From CAVSUR01 sp963846005 (GTDB lineage: Bacteria > Actinomycetota > Actinomycetes > Streptosporangiales > Streptosporangiaceae): DNA of 64,000 bases. The position numbers were made by a program, and so were the translations under genes. Below the pieces are notes generated by a model, which was given only the letters and a program-made list of their open reading frames with translations, was not told the origin of the DNA and ran no database searches. Location: contig CAWJUH010000001.1 of assembly GCA_963846005.1 (NCBI GenBank), positions 1,364,001-1,428,000 of the forward strand, in the 5' to 3' direction. This document shows, piece by piece, positions 19,518 to 28,031 of the stretch. Numbering within the stretch: the first letter of the stretch is position 1; every line of letters starts with the position of its first letter.

Positions 19518-21698
19518 TCATCCCCCGGACAAACGCTCAGGGAGCGGCTCCGCGTGCAGCACGGTGAGCCGGGAGACGGCGCGGGTCAGCGCCACGTACA
19601 GGCGGTGCAGGCCGCGGGCTTCCGCGGCCGCGATCCGGCCCGGTTCCACCACGATCACCTCGTCGAACTCCAGGCCCTTGGCCAGGGTGACCGGCACCAC
19701 CGCGACGGTGCCGCCGCCGGGAACCCCGTCGCTGCCCGGGCCGAGCACCTGATGTTCGACCCCGGCCGCCGCCAGCACCCCGGCCAGCGCGCCGACCTGG
19801 TCATCGGCGGCGATCACGGCGGCTGAGCCGGGCCGGCCCAGGGCCGCGGCGCAGGCGCGCGCCACCGCGGCCGGCAGCCCGGCCGCGGGCGCCCGCGCCA
19901 CCTCCAGCGCGCCGGGGTCTTGCCGCAGCGAGCGGGCCGGCTCCAGCCCGGGCGCGATGTCGGCGAGCAGCCGGCTGGCGTAGTCCAGGATCTGCCGCGG
20001 CACCCGGTACCCGGTGCCGAGCACCTGCAGGGCGGCATCGTCCTTGCCCAGATGGCCGAGCAGTTGCGGCCAGCTCGTTGCGGCCCATGCCGTGGTTCCC
20101 TGGGCGATGTCCCCGAGCACGGTGGCCGAGCCGGTCGCGCACCGCCGGCCAATGGCCCGGCACTCCATCGGCGACAAGTCCTGGGCCTCGTCCACCACCA
20201 CGTGCGCCAGGCTGGGCGTCCGCTCGATCAGGTCGCGGGCCTCGTCGATCAGCACGGCGTCGGCCGCCGACCAGCGGGCCGAGCCGGGGCCGCGGGGCGG
20301 GGCCGCCCAGCTGATCTCGGCCTGCTCGCCGGTGTCCAGCAGACCGGCGGCCGCCCGGGCCAGCCGGGCCGGGTCGGACAGCAGCGACAGCACCAGCCGG
20401 ACCGGATCGGCCTTCGGCCAGCACGCATCCACCACCGCGCGCACCGGCCGGGTCCGGCGCACCGCGTCGTGGGTGCGGTCGTCGCAGGTCTCGCCCGCGG
20501 CCTCCATCCGGGTCAGGATGACGTGGGCGATCCGGTGGCCGAGCATGTCCCGGCCGGTGCCGTAGCGCACCCCGCGCTCGCGCAGCCCGGCGATGAGTGC
20601 GCCGATCTCGTGCGCGGGCACCCGCCAGCGGCGGCTGCCGCGGGGCACCAGCAGCGGCCCGGGCGGCTCGGTCACCTGCTCCCACAGCGCGCGGTGCAGC
20701 ACCTGCGCCATCCGCGCGCTGCCCTTGACTTGCGCGGCGCGGTCGCTGTCGGACTGGCGGACCGGCACGCTGGCGAGCAGATCGGCCACCGACACCTGGG
20801 TGACGTCCAGCTCGCCGAGCGCGGGCAGCACGCCGCGGATATAGCCGAGGAACGCCCGGTTCGGGCCGACGACGAGCACCCCGCCGCGGCTCATCCGCTC
20901 CCGGTAGGCGTACAGCAGGTAGGCGACCCGGTGCAGGCCCACCGCCGTCTTGCCGGTGCCGGGCGCGCCCTGCACGCAGACGCTGCGGCCGGCGCTGGCG
21001 CGCACGATGTCGTCCTGGTCCGGCGCGATGGTGGCGACGATGTCGCGCATCGGGCCGGACCGCGGCCGCTCGATCTCCTCGATCAGGATCCGGCTGGCGG
21101 GCAGGTCCGCGGGGGCGGCCGGGACCGCCTGGCCGGCCGGGCCGGCGGCGGCCGGGCGGGCGGCGAACGCCTCGTCCTCGTAGGCGGTCAGGTCGCCGCC
21201 GTCGAACCCGAACCGGCGGCGCAGGCCCAGCCCGAGCGGCTCGGCCTGGCTGGCCCGGTAGAACGGGCGGGACACCGGGGCCCGCCAGTCGATCACCACC
21301 GGCTGGCCGTCCCGGTCGTGCACGTGCCGCCGCCCGATGTGGAACCGCTCGCCGGCGTACGGCCCGCCGGTGCCGGGGGCGTAGTCGAGGCGGCCGAAGA
21401 ACAGCGGGGTGCCGGGCAGGTCGGCGAGGGCCTGCGCGCGGCGGTACAGGTCGGCCTTGAGGTACTCCTCGGATACCGGGTCGCCGCCGAGGGCGCGCAG
21501 TGACAGCACGTCCGCGCGCATCTGCGCCAGCAGCTCGCGGGACCGGCGCAGGTGCGCGCGCTCGGCGGCCAGGGTCTGGCCGGAAGGATCGCGGCCGGAA
21601 GGATCGCGGCCGGAAGGATCGCGGCCGGGGGAGGTCGGGGTGGCGGCGGACGGGCTTGGCTTACCGGCTCCCGCGGGGGCCGGGCGCGCCGAGGCCAT
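19518..21698 (-). CDS. HelD/HelR-family RNA polymerase recycling ATPase
   Basis: A 726-residue UvrD/Rep-like protein without classic helicase use; HelD-family proteins release stalled RNA polymerase, and HelR of actinobacteria can displace rifamycin from it. Domains in order: N-terminal antiparallel coiled coil (about 42-95), the family core with VIDWRAPVSRPFYRA (136-150), Walker A GAPGTGKT (244-251), VVVDEAQDLSPME (motif II) and the C-terminal ATPase half ending RLYVALTRAVSRLTVLH. ATG at 21698 has AGGAG 9 bases upstream. Residues 25-40 are three GRDPS repeats. I assign the class II HelR type on overall layout; a tree would be needed to confirm it. Confidence 0.82.
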   Translation of the reverse strand: MASARPAPAGAGKPSPSAATPTSPGRDPSGRDPSGRDPSGQTLAAERAHLRRSRELLAQMRADVLSLRALGGDPVSEEYLKADLYRRAQALADLPGTPLFFGRLDYAPGTGGPYAGERFHIGRRHVHDRDGQPVVIDWRAPVSRPFYRASQAEPLGLGLRRRFGFDGGDLTAYEDEAFAARPAAAGPAGQAVPAAPADLPASRILIEEIERPRSGPMRDIVATIAPDQDDIVRASAGRSVCVQGAPGTGKTAVGLHRVAYLLYAYRERMSRGGVLVVGPNRAFLGYIRGVLPALGELDVTQVSVADLLASVPVRQSDSDRAAQVKGSARMAQVLHRALWEQVTEPPGPLLVPRGSRRWRVPAHEIGALIAGLRERGVRYGTGRDMLGHRIAHVILTRMEAAGETCDDRTHDAVRRTRPVRAVVDACWPKADPVRLVLSLLSDPARLARAAAGLLDTGEQAEISWAAPPRGPGSARWSAADAVLIDEARDLIERTPSLAHVVVDEAQDLSPMECRAIGRRCATGSATVLGDIAQGTTAWAATSWPQLLGHLGKDDAALQVLGTGYRVPRQILDYASRLLADIAPGLEPARSLRQDPGALEVARAPAAGLPAAVARACAAALGRPGSAAVIAADDQVGALAGVLAAAGVEHQVLGPGSDGVPGGGTVAVVPVTLAKGLEFDEVIVVEPGRIAAAEARGLHRLYVALTRAVSRLTVLHAEPLPERLSGG
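21579..21623. repeat. 15-bp tandem repeat, three copies, in the helR-like gene
   Basis: Three identical in-frame copies of GCCGGAAGGATCGCG at 21579-21593, 21594-21608 and 21609-21623, coding on the minus strand for repeated GRDPS units in the N-terminal tail. Confidence 0.95.
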
Positions 21699-21821
21699 GG
21701 GTGCGGCTCCTGACGTCGGGGGTTCGCGGGCATGCGCCAGCCGGGCACAGCTGGCGGGAAGGGCACACGAGCCTAGCAAGGCGCCGCCCGCCGGTCACCT
21801 GCATTTCCGTCCGGCCCGGCG

Positions 21822-22778
21822 CTACCAGGCCCACCGGAAGCCGACGACCGTGCGCGCGATGGCGCGCAGGTAGCGCTGCGCGGCATGCTGGCGGTCCAGG
21901 CTGACCAGCTCCTCATCGGCCACCTCGCCGTCGAGCCCGTCCCAGGTCGCCCACCAGACCCGGGCGGGCAGCGCGGCGGGGTGGAAGGCGACCCGCACGT
22001 CGAAGTTCTCCAGCCTGCGCATCACCGCGCGCCGGTACTGCCGCTCGTGCGGGTCGTCGGCGTTGCCGGGATAGCGGTAGCTGGTGCGGTACTCCAGCGT
22101 GATGGTCTCGCCGAGGTCCAGCTCCCGGGCCAGCAGGATCTCGGTCGCGAACACGCCCGGCTCGATCTCGGTCAGGCTGCCCGACACCCCCTGGCAGCCC
22201 TGGCCGAGCTCCAGGGCCAGCGCGCCGGTGTCGTACAGGTAAGGGACCCGGTCCAGGCCCGGCACGATCGCCTCGATCACCTGCAGGGTCCGGGTGCTGG
22301 CCAGCGACCGGTCGGCCCCGATGCTGGCGTGGTCGTGCATCGACACCGTCTGGTGCCGCCGCGGCCCGAGCACCGCCCGGACCCGGTTCTCGGCCGGGGC
22401 GACCATGGCCCGCGGCCCGGACAGCACGCTGGCCCGCAGGCTCCCCTCCCATAGCCGCACCAGCCGGTCGGCCTCCTCGGCGGCCATGCCGAATGCGTCG
22501 ATGAACAGCATCAGCGCCGGCCTGCTGAGCAGCTGGCCGGACAGCGCCCGCCGGACGGTGTCCTTGAGCTGGCGCGGTGTCACGTCGGCGTCCCGGCGGC
22601 GGCGCGGGTAACTCCACAGGTAGCGGGCCAGCACCTCGGCCACGGCGAGCTGGTTGATGTCCTCCGGGCGGGCGCGCAGCACGTGCTGCTCCCACTGGCG
22701 CCGGTAGCGGCCCGGGCGCAGCAGCAGCTCCCGGAGGTAGCGCGCGGCGGCCTGGCGGCCGGCGTCCGGCTCGGTCAT
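21822..22778 (-). CDS. Conserved hypothetical protein, unrecognised
   Basis: 318 residues, Arg-rich and soluble. The N-terminal 110 residues are helical (AARYLRELLLRPGRYRRQWE, AVAEVLARYLWSYPRRRRDA, VTPRQLKDTVRRALSGQLLS) and look like a divergent DNA-binding or XRE-like region; the rest is strand-rich with several acidic turns (LGQGCQGVSGSLTEIEPGVF, LGETITLEYRTSYRY). I do not recognise a named domain. The ATG at 22776-22778 begins MTEPDAGRQAAARYL. It lies 123 bp upstream of the helR-like start on the same strand. A regulatory role is only a guess from the N-terminal composition. Confidence 0.6.
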   Translation of the reverse strand: MTEPDAGRQAAARYLRELLLRPGRYRRQWEQHVLRARPEDINQLAVAEVLARYLWSYPRRRRDADVTPRQLKDTVRRALSGQLLSRPALMLFIDAFGMAAEEADRLVRLWEGSLRASVLSGPRAMVAPAENRVRAVLGPRRHQTVSMHDHASIGADRSLASTRTLQVIEAIVPGLDRVPYLYDTGALALELGQGCQGVSGSLTEIEPGVFATEILLARELDLGETITLEYRTSYRYPGNADDPHERQYRRAVMRRLENFDVRVAFHPAALPARVWWATWDGLDGEVADEELVSLDRQHAAQRYLRAIARTVVGFRWAW

Positions 22779-23079
22779 CGGCGGCGGACCCCTTGTGCGA
22801 ACTTACTGCGACATCCCCCCGATACCTTATGAAGTCAGGCGGCAGACCGCAGGACAGTCCCTCAGTGGGGGGCAGGACCCGCCGCCCGCGGGCCCTGGGG
22901 AACAGGCTGTGCCGTGGCCGGCCAGCGGACGTGGCCCCGTAAGTCCAGTGCTCCCGGCACGGGCGCGGGCTTACGGGCTCGTCAGGCTGACCGGCCCGCC
23001 AGCGCCGGCCGTCAGCGCAGCCCCGTCAGCGCCGCCCGTCAGCGCCGCCCCGTCAGAACAGCACCTCAGGACGGCACCG
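22779..23079. other. 301-bp intergenic region with short direct repeats
   Basis: No gene is supported. The part near 23011-23050 repeats GTCAGCGCCGCCC-like units, and CCGTCAGAACAGCACC occurs at 23050-23065 and again at 23077-23092, the second copy covering the stop and last codons of the GNAT gene. The end near 22800-22840 is AT-richer (GATACCTTATGAAGTCAGG) and may hold the promoter of the minus-strand 318-residue gene. Confidence 0.5.
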
Positions 23080-23937
23080 TCAGAACAGCACCGAGGCAAA
23101 GGTGCCCGTCTCGGCGAACCCGACGCGCCGGTAAGCGGCGCGCGCCGGGGCGTTGAAGTCGTTCACGTACAGGCTGATCACCGGCGCCACCGACCGCAGC
23201 GCCATCGTGACCAGCGCGGCCATCCCGCGCTCGGCATGACCCCGGCCGCGCAGCGGCGGCGGGACCCAGACGCCCTGGACCTGGCAGGCGAACGGCGTCA
23301 CCGCGCCGATCTCGGCCTTGAACACCACCGTGCCGTCCTCGACCCTCGCGTAGGACCGGCCGGCCTCGATCAGCTCGATGACCCGGGCCCGGTAGGCGGC
23401 GCCGCCGTCCGGGCCGACCGGCGAGATGCCCACCTCCTCGGTGAACATCGCGACGCAGGCCGGCAGCAGCGCGGTCAGCTGGGCGGGGCGGGCCACCCGG
23501 ACCAGCGGGTCCGGCTCGACCAGCGGCGGCTGCGAGATCGTCATCAGCGGCTGGACCGCGCGGATCTCCCGCGGCTGGCTCCAGTAGGGGGCCAGCAGCC
23601 GCCACAGCTCCCCGACCGCGTCGGCCGGGCCGACGATCGACGAGCAGCGCCGGCCCTGCAGCCGGGCCCGCTCGGCGAACGCGGCAATCGCGGCCGGGAC
23701 GGCCGCCACCGGCACCAGGTTGGCACCCGAGTAGCACAGCGACACCAGCCGGCCGGCCTCGCTGTAGCCCCACACCTGCGCCCCGAGGCGGGCCGGATCC
23801 AGCCCGGCGGCCCTGATCCGGGCGCTCACGAACACGTTCGTGACCGGGTCCCGGTCGCAGATGGCCAGCACCTCGTCGCGGTCGTGATCGGTCAGCAGCC
23901 GCAGTGACGAGGATCGCCACGTCTTGGTGCGCAGCAC
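23080..23937 (-). CDS. GNAT-family N-acetyltransferase with DUF4081 domain
   Basis: 285 residues. The N-terminal DUF4081 half (LTDHDRDEVLAICDRDPVTN, VWGYSEAGRLVSLCYSGANL) is followed by a GNAT fold with the acetyl-CoA loop PPPLRGRGHAERGMAALVTM and the C-terminal LYVNDFNAPARAAYRRVGF. The substrate is not known. In other actinobacteria a gene of this type follows ispG, as it does here after one intervening hydrolase gene. Start GTG at 23937; no clear ribosome site. Its last codons are part of a short direct repeat. Confidence 0.88.
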   Translation of the reverse strand: MLRTKTWRSSSLRLLTDHDRDEVLAICDRDPVTNVFVSARIRAAGLDPARLGAQVWGYSEAGRLVSLCYSGANLVPVAAVPAAIAAFAERARLQGRRCSSIVGPADAVGELWRLLAPYWSQPREIRAVQPLMTISQPPLVEPDPLVRVARPAQLTALLPACVAMFTEEVGISPVGPDGGAAYRARVIELIEAGRSYARVEDGTVVFKAEIGAVTPFACQVQGVWVPPPLRGRGHAERGMAALVTMALRSVAPVISLYVNDFNAPARAAYRRVGFAETGTFASVLF

Positions 23938-23994
23938 TCCATCAGCGTAACGGCTGATCGCGGAGGGCGGCGCGCGGCCGGGAGGCCGGGCGCC

Positions 23995-25533
23995 TCAGCC
24001 GGCCGGCGTGGGCAGCGGCGGCGCCGGGCAGGTCGCGCTGACCGTGCCGGTGCCGGACGGCAGCGCGCCGGTGGCGAGGTAGCGGGCCAGGTAGCCGTCG
24101 GCGCACGCATCCGGCGGGTCGGACAGCGACTGGCCATGGTTGCCGCTGCCGGTGACGACCACCATCCGGGCGCTGGGCAGGGCGCGGCGGGCGGCCAGCG
24201 CCCCGGCGTACGGGGTCGCCGCGTCCAGCGTCCCCTGCAGCATCAAGATGCCCGGCAGCCCGGCGCCGGAGATCCGCATCGGGCGGGCCGGGCCGCGCAC
24301 CGGCCAGAACGCGCAGGCCGCGTTGAACCAGGTGTTGTCCCACGCCTCGTACGGCGCGGTCGCGTACACCCGGCGGGTCGCGGCGTCCCAGCGCGCCCAG
24401 CTGCGCGGCCAGTTCACGTCGCTGCATTCCACCGCGTTGTAGACGGCGAACTCGTTCTCGCCCTGCACGCCCCTGGCCTGGTACTGGGCGATCAGCGGGC
24501 CGGGCGAGCCGCGCAGGTAGGACGCCAGCGCGGCCGCGAGGCCAGGCCAGAAGGCATCCAGGTAGGCACCGGCCGCGAAGGTGTCGTCGAACTCGGACGG
24601 CCCCACCTGCGGCCCGGACGGCCCGGCGGCGGGATGGGCGGCCAGCCGGTTCCGGGCCCGGTACCAGGCGGCCTGCACCTGCGCCGCGGTGGTGCCGAGG
24701 CCATAGGCGCGGTGATAGCGGGCCGTCCAGGCGAAGAAGGCCTTCAGCCGGGCCTCGAACGCGTAGTCCTGGCTGATGTTGTCGGCCCACCACACGCCGC
24801 GCGGGTCGACCACGCTGTCCAGCGCCATCCGGCGGATCCGCTGGCCGAACATCGTCGCGTACACCTGGCCGAGGTAGGTGCCGTAGGAGTAGCCGAGATA
24901 GCTGATCGTGCGCTGCCCCAGGGCCGCCCGGATCGAGTCCATGTCCCGGGCCAGGTCGGCCGTGGTCACGTACGGCAGCAGCCAGCCGTACCGGCGCTCG
25001 CAGTCGGCCGCATACGCCCGGGCCCGGCGGGTCAGCACCTGCTCGGCGGCCCGGCTGGCCGGGATGTAGTCCGGCCGCACGGGGGCGAAGAACCGCGGGT
25101 CGCAGTGCATCGCGGGCACTGAGGCACCCACCCCGCGGGTGTCGAACCCGACGATCGTGTACTCGCCGGCCACCGAGGCGGGCAGCGCGCCGGCCACCTC
25201 GGCCGCGAAGCTGCGCCCGGCCGCGCCGGGGCCGCCCGGGTTGACCAGCAGCACGCCCTGCCGGCGCGACGGCGGCGCGGTCGCCGGTATCTCGGACAGG
25301 GCCAGCGAGATCGTGCGCCCGCGCGGCCGGGCGTAGTCCAGCGGCACCCGCAGGCTGGCGCACCGCATCGCGCTGCCGCCGACGGCCGGGCACGGCTTCC
25401 AGGCCAGCGCCGCGGCGGGCCCGGCCTGCCCGGCTGGCGAAGCGGACGGTGACGGTGACGGGGCGGGGCCCGAGGTGCAGCCCGCGACGGTCAGCGCCCC
25501 GGCCGCCGCGGCGGCGAGTACCGCTGTTCTCAT
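23995..25533 (-). CDS. Secreted alpha/beta-hydrolase lipoprotein (tripeptidyl aminopeptidase-like)
   Basis: 512 residues. A signal peptide with lipobox VAGC (Cys19) is followed by a Pro/Ser linker and an alpha/beta-hydrolase fold of the TAP-like class: oxyanion loop LLVNPGGPGAAG, FDTRGVGAS, nucleophile elbow GYSYG, and the C-terminal part with histidine in TGSGNHGQSL. Such proteins are extracellular peptidases or esterases. The ATG at 25531-25533 starts MRTAVLAAAAAG and gives the signal peptide; the frame extends 15 codons upstream from a TTG without a clear signal. It lies between ispG and the GNAT gene, an unusual insertion in this otherwise conserved order. Confidence 0.88.
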   Translation of the reverse strand: MRTAVLAAAAAGALTVAGCTSGPAPSPSPSASPAGQAGPAAALAWKPCPAVGGSAMRCASLRVPLDYARPRGRTISLALSEIPATAPPSRRQGVLLVNPGGPGAAGRSFAAEVAGALPASVAGEYTIVGFDTRGVGASVPAMHCDPRFFAPVRPDYIPASRAAEQVLTRRARAYAADCERRYGWLLPYVTTADLARDMDSIRAALGQRTISYLGYSYGTYLGQVYATMFGQRIRRMALDSVVDPRGVWWADNISQDYAFEARLKAFFAWTARYHRAYGLGTTAAQVQAAWYRARNRLAAHPAAGPSGPQVGPSEFDDTFAAGAYLDAFWPGLAAALASYLRGSPGPLIAQYQARGVQGENEFAVYNAVECSDVNWPRSWARWDAATRRVYATAPYEAWDNTWFNAACAFWPVRGPARPMRISGAGLPGILMLQGTLDAATPYAGALAARRALPSARMVVVTGSGNHGQSLSDPPDACADGYLARYLATGALPSGTGTVSATCPAPPLPTPAG

Positions 25534-25591
25534 CCGGTTATCCCGCGGCGCACCGGGACCGGGGCGAATTCGCAGCAACGAGCAGCCGCCG

Positions 25592-26725
25592 TTACTGGAC
25601 GGTCTGCATCCCGGCGGCCAGCTTCATGGCCTCCTCGATGAGCGTCTCGGCGATCTGCGCCTCGGGCACCGTCTTGATCACCTCGCCGCGGACGAAGATC
25701 TGGCCCTTGCCGTTGCCGGAGGCGACGCCGAGGTCGGCCTCGCGGGCCTCACCCGGCCCGTTGACCACGCAGCCCATCACCGCCACCCGCAGCGGGATGT
25801 CCATCCCGGTCAGCGCGGCAGTGACCTCGTCGGCGAGCTTGTAGACATCGACCTGGGCGCGGCCGCAGGACGGGCAGGACACGATCTCCAGGCCGCGCTG
25901 GCGCAGCCCGAGCGACTCCAGGATCGCGATCCCGACCTTGACTTCCTCCACCGGCGGGGCCGACAGCGAGACCCGGATCGTGTCCCCGATCCCCTCCGCC
26001 AGCAGCGCCCCGAACGCGACCGCCGACTTCACCGTGCCCTGGAACGCCGGGCCGGCCTCGGTCACGCCGAGGTGCAGCGGGTAGTCGCACTTCTGCGCCA
26101 GCAGCCGGTAGGCGTTGATCATCACGACCGGGTCGTGGTGCTTGACCGAGATCTTGATATCGGTGAACCCGTGCTCCTCGAACAGCGAGCACTCCCACAG
26201 CGCCGACTCCACCAGCGCCTCGGGCGTGGCCTTGCCGTACTTGGCCAGCAGCCGCTTGTCCAGCGAGCCGGCGTTGACGCCGATCCTGATCGGCACGCCC
26301 GCGTCCGAGGCGGCCCGGGCGATCTCGGCGACCTTGTCGTCGAAGGCCTTGATGTTGCCCGGGTTGACCCGCACCGCCGCGCAGCCGGCGTCGATCGCCG
26401 CGAACACGTAGCGCGGCTGGAAGTGGATGTCCGCGATCACCGGGATCTGCGACTTGCGGGCGATCTCCGGCAGCGCGTCCGCGTCGTCCTTCGACGGCAC
26501 CGCCACCCGGACGATCTGGCAGCCGGTCGCGGTCAGCTCCGCGATCTGCTGCAGCGTCGCGTTCACGTCCGCGGTCAGCGTCGTGGTCATCGACTGCACC
26601 GACACCGGCGCGCCGCCGCCGACCGGCACCGCATGCTTGCCCTTGCCCACCATGATCTGGCGGGACGTGCGGCGCGGCGCGACTGGCTCGGGCGGCAGCT
26701 GGGGCAGGCCTAGCTCAACAGGCAT
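25592..26725 (-). CDS. ispG: 4-hydroxy-3-methylbut-2-en-1-yl diphosphate synthase (flavodoxin)
   Basis: The [4Fe-4S] enzyme converting MEcPP to HMBPP, the penultimate MEP-pathway step. 377 residues. The N-terminal TIM barrel begins at VSVQSMTTTLTADV; the C-terminal cluster domain has the cysteines in SCPSCGRAQVD and CVVNGPGE. It follows rseP and dxr on the same strand, so two MEP-pathway genes flank the intramembrane protease, as commonly seen in actinobacteria. Confidence 0.97.
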   Translation of the reverse strand: MPVELGLPQLPPEPVAPRRTSRQIMVGKGKHAVPVGGGAPVSVQSMTTTLTADVNATLQQIAELTATGCQIVRVAVPSKDDADALPEIARKSQIPVIADIHFQPRYVFAAIDAGCAAVRVNPGNIKAFDDKVAEIARAASDAGVPIRIGVNAGSLDKRLLAKYGKATPEALVESALWECSLFEEHGFTDIKISVKHHDPVVMINAYRLLAQKCDYPLHLGVTEAGPAFQGTVKSAVAFGALLAEGIGDTIRVSLSAPPVEEVKVGIAILESLGLRQRGLEIVSCPSCGRAQVDVYKLADEVTAALTGMDIPLRVAVMGCVVNGPGEAREADLGVASGNGKGQIFVRGEVIKTVPEAQIAETLIEEAMKLAAGMQTVQ

Positions 26726-26774
26726 ATCCGGAGCACCTTTTGTCTGAGTGAGGTGAGAACGGTGATCTCAGTGG

Positions 26775-27971
26775 TTACTGGGTGAGGTGGATGGGGTTGA
26801 AGATGTCGGCGGCGACCAGGATCAGGCCGAGGCCGACCAGCAGCGCGAACACGCCCACGCTGACCGGGATCAGCCTGCGCATGTCCACCAGGCCGGGGTC
26901 GGGCCGGCCGCGCAGCCGGGCCAGCCAGGCCCGGATCCGCTCGTAGATGATGACGGCCATGTGCCCGCCGTCCATCGGCAGCAGCGGCAGCAGGTTGAAC
27001 AGGCCGACGAAGATGTTCAGCGAGATGACGATCAGCAGCAGCGAGTCGACGGTGGCCTGCCAGCTGGTGCTGGCCGCGACCGCCTGGCCGGCGATGTCGG
27101 CGGCGCCGACCACGCTGGTCACCTGGCCGCCGGCGGTGTGCGCGCGGTTCTTGGCGAACAATTCGGGTATCGCGGCGGGCAGCTTCTCGGCGGCGGTGAC
27201 CGACCCGGTCACGACCTCGCCGAACGTGTTGCCGGCGAACGCCAGCGCGGACAGCGGGCTGGTGCGCTGGAACACCAGCGAGTTCTCCACCCCGAAGTAG
27301 GAGCCGGCCCGGCCGGCGATCTTGGCCGGGGTGATGGTCAGGGTCAGCACCCGGCCGCCGCGGCGGACCTGGACCGTGGCCGGCTGGCTGGCGGGCAGCT
27401 TCCTGATCACCGCGCCGAGCTGGTTCCAGTTGCGCACCGGCGTGCCGGCGATGGCGATCACCTGGTCGCCCGCGCGCAGCCCGGCCTGCCGGGCGGGTGA
27501 TGGCGTCTTGCTGCCGGCGCAGGACGCCTGGTCCAGCGCTCTGGTACTGACCGGCACGCACGGGTCGACCGAGCCGAGCGTCGCGGTGTCGGAGTTGGCC
27601 AGCCCGATCCCGGCCGCGATCACGAACAGCAGCACGAACGCCAGCGTGAAGTGCATGAACGAGCCGGCTCCGAGGACGATGAGCCGCTGCCAGCCGGGCT
27701 GGCGCCGGAACGAGCGCTGCTCGTCGGCGGGATCGACCTCCTCCAGCGTGGTCATGCCGGTGATCTTGACGAAGCCGCCGAAGGGCAGCAGCTTGATGCC
27801 GTACTCGGTCTCGCCCTGGGTGCGGGAGAACAGGGTCTGCCCGAACCCGACGAAGAACTGGGTGACCTTCATGCCGAACTTCTTGGCGGTCGCGAAGTGG
27901 CCGGCCTCGTGCAGCATGACCGAGATCAGCAGGGCGAGCACGAAGATGACCACCCCGATAAGGAAGCTCAT
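26775..27971 (-). CDS. rseP: Site-2 intramembrane zinc metalloprotease (RseP/Rip1-like, M50)
   Basis: Cuts anti-sigma factors or other membrane substrates inside the bilayer. 398 residues. Zinc motif HEAGH at 21-25 in the first membrane helix; a PDZ domain in the middle (AGLRAGDQVIAIAGTPVRNW); the second active-site motif LPMDGGH near 331-337 in a later helix; last membrane segment at the C-terminus. The ATG at 27971 begins MSFLIGVVIF. Its substrate may include anti-sigma factors such as the membrane partner at 1915-2820, but nothing in the sequence shows this. Confidence 0.93.
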   Translation of the reverse strand: MSFLIGVVIFVLALLISVMLHEAGHFATAKKFGMKVTQFFVGFGQTLFSRTQGETEYGIKLLPFGGFVKITGMTTLEEVDPADEQRSFRRQPGWQRLIVLGAGSFMHFTLAFVLLFVIAAGIGLANSDTATLGSVDPCVPVSTRALDQASCAGSKTPSPARQAGLRAGDQVIAIAGTPVRNWNQLGAVIRKLPASQPATVQVRRGGRVLTLTITPAKIAGRAGSYFGVENSLVFQRTSPLSALAFAGNTFGEVVTGSVTAAEKLPAAIPELFAKNRAHTAGGQVTSVVGAADIAGQAVAASTSWQATVDSLLLIVISLNIFVGLFNLLPLLPMDGGHMAVIIYERIRAWLARLRGRPDPGLVDMRRLIPVSVGVFALLVGLGLILVAADIFNPIHLTQ

Positions 27972-28031
27972 CTGGCCGCCTGCTCCTTCCCGGCCCGCCC
28001 GCCCTTGCCTGCCCCGCCAGCCCTTACGACC

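Noticed and set aside
21699..21900. Rifamycin-associated element upstream of the HelR-like gene
   Set aside because: No sequence close to the expected 19-bp element was seen on either strand by reading.
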